Below are positions 59,701 through 64,000 of a stretch of DNA of 64,000 nt, one piece after another. Position 1 is the first letter of the stretch; the number at the start of each line of letters is the position of its first letter. This DNA comes from Patiria pectinifera. Taxonomy: Eukaryota > Echinodermata > Asteroidea > Valvatida > Asterinidae. Both the position numbers and the translations under genes were made by a program. The notes under the pieces were generated by a model, which saw nothing but the letters and a program-made list of their open reading frames with translations, made no database searches and was not told the origin of the DNA. The stretch is taken from contig CM057140.1 of assembly GCA_029964075.1 (NCBI GenBank), forward strand, positions 12,914,643 through 12,978,642, read 5' to 3'.

Positions 59701-62313
59701 ATTTCAAGTGTAATCCAGGCCTAAATGTATGCACAGCTGAGCATAAACAACACAAGGTCCAGCCCAAGGCCTTGACACAGTGCATCCTCCAAAATCAGCC
59801 ATACATTTTTGCCGTAAAGCCTCAATCCTGCAAAATCCTCCATTTTTTACAAAGAGGGTTTTGGAGGATTTGGGAAGGTTAGGGTTAATCTCTCATGGAA
59901 AGAAGCAAAGTTCATTCTGTATTGAACTGCAATTTTCATTTTTGACGATCAAAATTATCTAACGACAAAGTTGCTTTGCTCTTAAATTTATGCAAAGGAC
60001 AACGAATGTTTCATGATATTCTGTTTACCTTTCTCATGCTGTAGGCGAACAGAAAGGCGTAGTTGTAGCGGACCAAGCGTAGAAGGGACAGGGTGTCTTC
60101 GTGTTCGGATTCTGTCTCGCCGCAGAATCCCGTGATGAAGTCGCTGCTGAGGGATACCTGTGGAATGGTGCTCCGGATGTGGGCCACTAAATCCAGGTAT
60201 GCCTCCCTCGTGTATCTGTAGACATATAATCAAAATATGAAAATATTGACAAGATTTGAGAACAGTGCTATCAAACATATGCCTGCAACAAATGCCATTT
60301 TTAATCGTCATAACATGAAAATATTAATAGGAAGTCAATATTCAGAGCAGTATGTGAATCCAACACGGTGGATTGGGTTTTCAGTCCCTGCCTGATTCTG
60401 TGGGTTTCCCCCCGAATATTCTTCTGGGCTTTTCCTCCCACCTCTAAAACTGTAATTTCTTCTCATTGTCTTCTCTCCACAGGTCTCTTCAGGCTTGCGA
60501 GCTACAGTGCCTCGGGCGCTTTTGAGGAATCCTTGGTTTCATTGCCAGAAATGAAAGCACATCCAGCATCCTACATCCAACACACCCCAGCGCCCAAGCA
60601 TCCAGTCACACCCCATTGCAAACGCACAGCCATAAAACCTCCAGCATCACCCTCCTGAGGAAGGACAGAGCACACTGTCCGAAACGTCGAGTTCTACACT
60701 CAACCAACCTGTTCTTTTCAGAACCACACTTCTTCCAAGCAGAGATTACTTTCCACATGGTGTTACCCGCAAGCTTTCTAATTGATCTCATCCGCCATGC
60801 AAAGCTTCACGTCATATATATCTCAGATAATTGTTAACAATCTGTTCCCCTCAATCAACTATAATGTGCCTCTCTCGGTACCTTTCACCCTTTGTCTCTT
60901 ACCCTCTCCGCATCCTCTTCAGGACCTCCGTGCTTCCGCTCTGCGCCGGCATGTGGACCTGCTTACAGATGTTGTCGCAGTCTCGGATCAGGTGCAACAC
61001 CTCGTCCGGGAAGTCCTTGGGGTGCGGCGAGGTGAACCTCACCCTCATCTCGGGGTCGACTTGGGCGACCTTCTCGAGGAGGTCGGCGAAGCGCCGGCCG
61101 CCCGTCTTGGGCTTGTAGATGGTGCTGAAACCCCTGGCCAGGTGGGTGGAGGGGTCGGCTGTGTCAGGGGCTGTCCCGTGCCCGTAGTAGGTCGCCTCTG
61201 AGGTGTCACGGTAGCTGTTGACGTTCTGGCCGAGCAGCGTCACTTCTTTGACACCCTGTGGGTTGGAAAAAGAACAGTTGATGCGGGTTTGTAATTCTTC
61301 CTCCAAGATACGTGTATCTTAAAATTGGTCTCTCTCTTTTTGGTAAGGGTTCATATTTTTAAAGTGGGTACTTCAAAATCTGGGAACAATGGATTATTTC
61401 TGTCAACTTTTTTTAACTGTAAATTGATTTCATGAAGGAAAAAAAAGTTTTAAATTATTGGGAGGCTAATGTGGCTACAAATGAAGCAATTTTCTACCAT
61501 GCTATAGCAAGATCTGTTAAAAAAATCTGTCCTGACCCTGGACCAAATTTGCATATTAACATCTATCCGGTCCGTAAGTGACTTTGTCCTACACGCGCGC
61601 GCACCACTGATTACAAGCGTCCATTGGCTAAACACTCAAGTTGCGTTAACTTTCGGTTCCATTTGTGGAATGCTATATGTACACTGTGTGCAGTACGCAT
61701 GGTTTAGTTGAGATGACGAACCAGATCTTACAAAGTATATAAGAGTTTGCAACAAAAGTATTTTCAAACTTCTGGTCTGCTGCAGAATGCAAAATGCTGG
61801 AAAATTTTAACAAAATACCAGCAAAGCTGAAAAATTGTGATGCAATCAAGCTAAATGAGTAGTTTGTAGACCCTGGTCAAATTTTTTTTATTACAGATTT
61901 GAAAAGAGCACAATCTCAGCATTACTGCTGTGAAAACCGCATGCTGATACCATCTTTACTTCAAATTTTTTTTATTACAAATTTGAAAAGAGCACAATCT
62001 CAGTATTACTGCTGTGAAAACCGCATGCTGATACCATCTTTAGTTCAAAAATTCTTGAAGTTGGAACACCAAGAGATGTGATGAAGTGATGTGATGAAGT
62101 GGCCCTATTTTGGCCTGTATCTCCAAATGAAAATTCCCGACAAAGACTCACTTAGCTTGATCGCATCACAATTGAGCTTTGCATTCGTCTACCTGATCTG
62201 AAAGAATCCTGACTTCTTCTAGAATTGAAGATATCGGTCGGCTCCGCTCTCTGCCTCGAGTGAAGGGAACGATGCAGTAGCTGCACATGTTATCGCACCC
62301 TCGCATGATGGAG
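47610..62313 (-). CDS. CDK5RAP1: CDK5RAP1 mitochondrial tRNA methylthiotransferase, 3' part (six exons)
   Basis: CDK5RAP1 is the eukaryotic MiaB-family radical-SAM enzyme that converts i6A37 to ms2i6A37 in certain mitochondrial tRNAs, supporting mitochondrial translation. Exons in transcript order are 62193-62313, 60903-61255, 60029-60215, 57116-57265, 48331-48474 and 47610-47729. All junctions keep frame (phases: entry 2, then 0, 2, 0, 0, 0). The joined product runs from the CxxxCxxC cluster motif through the radical-SAM core to the TRAM domain and stop, matching vertebrate CDK5RAP1 closely. The N-terminal methylthiotransferase domain and start codon were not found between 62314 and 64000 and probably lie outside the window. 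The intron between 57116 and 48474 is about 8.6 kb and repeat-rich. The gene converges on the receptor gene. Confidence 0.93.
48331..48474 (-). CDS. CDK5RAP1: CDK5RAP1 TRAM-domain exon
   Basis: 48 codons, phase 0 at both ends: [19 protein letters not shown] through [16 protein letters not shown] and the PGDYV strand are typical of the TRAM domain, which binds tRNA. The acceptor is cttgctcag and the donor GTAAGTG. It is separated from the upstream exon by about 8.6 kb. Confidence 0.92.
48660..49040. repeat. CDK5RAP1: 60-bp tandem repeat in the long CDK5RAP1 intron
   Basis: About five units of CTGCTTAGCAGATTTCAATC, AGCTCAGGTGATTTCTAGGT and TAACTATGAACTGATTCC, breaking down to short TCTGCTTAGCAGATTTCTAGA units at the end. 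It begins about 190 bp upstream of the TRAM exon (transcript sense). Confidence 0.9.
49041..55580. other. CDK5RAP1 intron, no exon seen
   Basis: AT-rich, with homopolymer runs (for example G runs near 54066 and 54481). A tRNA-like GGCTGAGCGATCACG near 52438 is too degraded to name. No exon missing from CDK5RAP1 is expected here. Confidence 0.4.
55590..55798. mobile_element. MITE of the GCTTAGCA family
   Basis: GGTAACCTGTTTTCGCTAAGC, GTGCTTAGCAAATTT and the end AAATTTGGCCCCA match other copies; the left end is diverged. Confidence 0.6.
56063..56236. mobile_element. MITE of the GCTTAGCA family
   Basis: CTTTGCTAAGCAAACACAGT, TGTACTGATTGTCACATGGT and end AAATCGGGCCC. Confidence 0.6.
56870..57035 (-). 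mobile_element. tRNA-like SINE head or tRNA pseudogene
   Basis: On the minus strand, box A-like TGGTCCAGTGGTTAAG (from 57018) and box B-like GGTTCTAGTCC (56973-56963) flank an anticodon-arm-like hairpin (CTTCTGC/GCAGAAG). No matching acceptor stem closes it, so a SINE or pseudogene is more likely than a working tRNA. Confidence 0.45.
57116..57265 (-). CDS. CDK5RAP1: CDK5RAP1 exon linking the core to the TRAM domain
   Basis: Exactly 50 codons, phase 0 at both ends: [20 protein letters not shown] through QLVLIEG. The segment is the charged helix after the barrel and the first TRAM strand. Acceptor ctcctcag and donor GTAAGTT are both strong. Confidence 0.92.
57319..57563. mobile_element. MITE of the GCTTAGCA family, best-preserved copy
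   Basis: Ends GGGGCCACTTTCATAGAGC and GCTCTATGAAATTGGGCCCA are inverted; inner arms TGCTTAAGCACAAAATTTGC and its complement. It lies just upstream of a CDK5RAP1 exon in the intron. Confidence 0.85.
58020..58200 (-). repeat. Dispersed repeat CAGTCATGTTCCCTGTATCC, copy 4 (inverted)
   Basis: GGATACAGGGAACATGACTG and AGTCTGGTTTCTTTTTGCAC are reverse complements of the family blocks. Confidence 0.75.
58404..58843. mobile_element. CpG-rich foldback MITE
   Basis: The left end GCACCCAATTTCACTAAACG is inverted at the right as TGCATGAAATCGGGTGCA. The arms are full of ACGACG/CGTCGT motifs (ACACGTCGCAAGTTACGACG). Confidence 0.75.
59505..59870. repeat. Spaced repeats of CCTCAATCCTGCAAAATCCTC
   Basis: At least four copies of the 21-22-bp motif at about 59508, 59562, 59620 and 59819, with irregular spacing, and an inverted relative (TTTTGGAGGATTTGGG) near 59853. 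It lies in a CDK5RAP1 intron. Confidence 0.7.
60029..60215 (-). CDS. CDK5RAP1: CDK5RAP1 radical-SAM exon ([12 protein letters not shown])
   Basis: The first base completes the glycine codon from the previous exon, then [35 protein letters not shown] and FLFAYSMRK follow. These are hallmark blocks of the MiaB/CDK5RAP1 radical-SAM barrel. The acceptor is ctacag and the donor GTAAAC, phase 0. Confidence 0.93.
60361..60480 (+). mobile_element. tRNA-derived SINE, family B, 3' fragment
   Basis: GTGGATTGGGTTTTCAGTCC onward matches the bodies at 25.4 and 26.5 kb; the tRNA head is missing. Confidence 0.7.
60500..60815 (+). mobile_element. Penelope-like or related retroelement end fragment
   Basis: The segment from 60646 matches the small insertion at 45.2 kb (hammerhead-like CTGAGGA...GAAACGTCGAG, then TTTTCAGAACCA and CCACATGGTGTT, ending CATGCAAAGC). 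It lies between two CDK5RAP1 exons. Confidence 0.5.
60903..61255 (-). CDS. CDK5RAP1: CDK5RAP1 radical-SAM core exon
   Basis: Starts [17 protein letters not shown] and ends KRMRRG in phase 2. It includes the family blocks [20 protein letters not shown] and [13 protein letters not shown]. Between them is an insert of about 35 residues (through [12 protein letters not shown]) that vertebrate CDK5RAP1 also has but bacterial MiaB lacks, which supports the CDK5RAP1 assignment over the related CDKAL1. The acceptor is cccacag and the donor GTAAGAG. Confidence 0.94.
61877..62048. repeat. Tandem duplication, about 80-bp unit
   Basis: AGAGCACAATCTCAGCATTA and ACCGCATGCTGATACCATCT occur twice, in a CDK5RAP1 intron. 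Confidence 0.9.
62193..62313 (-). CDS. CDK5RAP1: CDK5RAP1 exon with the radical-SAM 4Fe-4S motif
   Basis: Encodes [20 protein letters not shown] and onward to ILSDQ. The three cysteines of CxxxCxxC (codons 62297-62295, 62285-62283, 62276-62274) would bind the 4Fe-4S cluster that cleaves SAM. The acceptor cactctag on the minus strand ends at 62314; the first base completes a codon (phase 2). The donor GTAGAC follows 62193 in phase 0. The exon matches the most conserved segment of the family. Confidence 0.93.
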
Positions 62314-62662
62314 CTAGAGTGGGGACAAAAACAAACAAAGAGCAGATTCATATTTCAAAAGTTGAGTTCTGCCAATCTGTTAATCCCTTCGGGTTTTTCT
62401 CAAGGGCAACAATAAATCAAACAGAATCCAACAACAGCCAAGAGCAAAACTTGCTGAATCATACAGTGCCGAAGCCAGGATGTTTTTAGTTGGGGGGGGG
62501 GCAACCTGCGTTTAAATGTTGGGGGAACTATGGGTTTTTTGTGGAAGGCACCTCAGGGGGAAATGGGAATTTGTGGGAGGGGAGGACCCCACGGGCTATA
62601 CCAATAGATCTAACAGACAGGAAGGGTTTTTTGTTCCCGACTTCAATAACATTCAAGTATTC

Positions 62663-63099
62663 TACAGGGTGAGTAAAAAATATTTAAAAAAACGAAACCC
62701 AAATGGCAGGACCAATTTTTGAATGAAGTTTTGCCTGTAGCACTTTCAAAATCTAGGATATGAAAGCTCATTGATTGGGCTTTCTTTTAGTACAAAAATC
62801 ATTCAAATCACTCATGTACTTTTCAAGTTACAGAATTTTGAACACAAACACCGTTTTAAAGTTCTGTCCACAGATCACAAAAAATGGTCAGTGTTATTTC
62901 AGCAAAACGAATACAATTCACATGCATCCCTATGAGAATTGTTTTCGAAAGTACATGTGTGATTTGAATGATTCTTGTACTAAAAGAAAGCTTAATGACT
63001 GGGCTTTCATACCTACGATTCTGAAAGTGCTACAGGCAAAACTTCACTCAAAAATTGTTCCTGCCATTTGGGTTTTGTTTTTTATTTACTCATCCTGTA
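62663..63099. mobile_element. MITE with TA-CAGGGTGAGT ends, copy 3 (complete)
   Basis: Begins TA-CAGGGTGAGTAAAA and ends TTTACTCATCCTG-TA. The two halves are inverted copies (AGTACAAAAATCATTCAAAT and its complement). TA duplication fits Tc1/mariner-type insertion. Confidence 0.85.
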
Positions 63100-64000
63100 T
63101 TCATTTTGCAGGGTTAGGGTAACTTCAGGTCATGGGCTTTTGTGCACATGGATAGTGACCTGAAGACAACAGGAAGTACTTTGACAGTCTAGACTTCAAT
63201 ACTTTCAGCGGTTGTGACTTAATTATTTGCACTTTCACAGGCAGACAGGCTCAGACGTAATCCAGTATTCACAATTCAATTACAAGTCAGTCTCAAGCCG
63301 CTCAGCTTTATAAGTCATGTGCAAATTGACGATTCCAATGAACCGTGTAAAAGACATTCGTTTGTTTTAATATTTTTTCTCCTCTGTTACATATTAGGCC
63401 AAGTTCAAAGAAAACCCAGTTGATTGTCCAGATTTCTTCAAAAAGTGGAGGATGAGGGGATTTTTGTTTTCTATGTTTTATTTTTTCCAAGATGGCTGCC
63501 ATGTACATTGTGTGTATTTAAATTAAAAATGGCCGCCAACTTTTCAGTTCAAAATGACCTCCACCTTTATATTAGCTATCCTACGAGTAAGTAGCGTTAA
63601 ATATGAATAATGTTCTATGTATTTTACCCAATTTATGCATGTTTTATGCATGATAAAAAAAAATAGCTTTTGGAGTTGAGAAAAAAATTAAAAATAAAAG
63701 GATGCGACTTCAAAAAAGGACCCAGGTGGGGACGATCAACTAATGCTATTTTTCAGTAGGCCTGACTAAACTTGTGATTTGACTGTTGAGTGACTAGTGA
63801 ATGATTCCATTATAACTGTAGCTTCGCAAACAGGCATTTGAATCTTACGTATGTATGAAATGCTTAGGTCCTTGGGCAAGGCACTTAACCATACTTGCTT
63901 ATTGGCATATATGTATTTGGTAAGTCTACGGGGGTGGGTTTTTAAATTGTATGCCTGCTTGAGTGCATATGGCTGCCTTAAGTTGCTGTTTACGCTACCA
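63100..64000. other. End of window, CDK5RAP1 5' flank or intron
   Basis: No upstream CDK5RAP1 exon recognised. CCTTGGGCAAGGCACTTAAC near 63873 is a SINE-type tail fragment. Confidence 0.4.

Noticed and set aside
59505..59870. CRISPR-like spaced repeats
   Set aside because: Irregular spacing, a eukaryotic intron and no cas genes.
59988..60311. 107-codon minus-strand frame as a protein
   Set aside because: It is the wrong frame of the CDK5RAP1 exon at 60029-60215; the neighbouring frame carries the conserved blocks.
60899..61306. Treating the 135-codon minus-strand frame as a single-exon gene starting at its first methionine
   Set aside because: The first residues are intron; the acceptor at 61256 and the match starting GVKEVT show it is an internal CDK5RAP1 exon.

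Overview
This is animal nuclear DNA: GC-rich coding exons with consensus splice sites sit in long AT-rich introns full of SINE, MITE, LINE and satellite sequence. The repeat types (foldback elements with GCTTAAGCAC-like ends, tRNA-headed SINEs) and a metabotropic-glutamate-receptor-like gene together suggest a marine invertebrate deuterostome, most likely an echinoderm. That placement is an inference from repeat style, not proven.

Two genes are supported, in convergent orientation. (1) On the + strand (3431-31583) is a class C GPCR of the mGluR type. Two separate first coding exons, 1A (3431-4400) and 1B (21729-22674), each encode a start codon, a signal peptide and lobe 1 of the Venus-flytrap ligand-binding domain. 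Both end in the same phase at the same protein position (ATV-G). A single downstream set, exon 2 (29252-30417) and exon 3 (30723-31583), supplies lobe 2, the cysteine-rich domain, seven membrane helices and the tail. 1A+2+3 predicts 998 residues and 1B+2+3 predicts 990, both in frame. No second copy of the downstream exons is seen between 1A and 1B. The simplest reading is one receptor gene with two interchangeable ligand-binding lobes on alternative first exons. A TATA/initiator promoter and a 5'UTR intron can be proposed for 1A.

(2) On the - strand (47610-62313) are the last six exons of CDK5RAP1, the mitochondrial tRNA methylthiotransferase: radical-SAM cluster exon, core exons, TRAM domain and stop. 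Its 5' exons lie beyond the window.

The rest is intronic or intergenic. It holds two (GAGTAC)n arrays (14.67-15.61 kb), a G-rich minisatellite (41.48-42.12 kb), a ~335-bp satellite interrupted by a small MITE (43.2-44.99 kb), a 60-bp tandem repeat inside CDK5RAP1, and many dispersed families with two or more copies in the window. A long inverted repeat lies 31 bp after the receptor stop codon, and a short retroelement insertion with a target duplication carries a hammerhead-like motif. No bacterial, viral or CRISPR features were seen.
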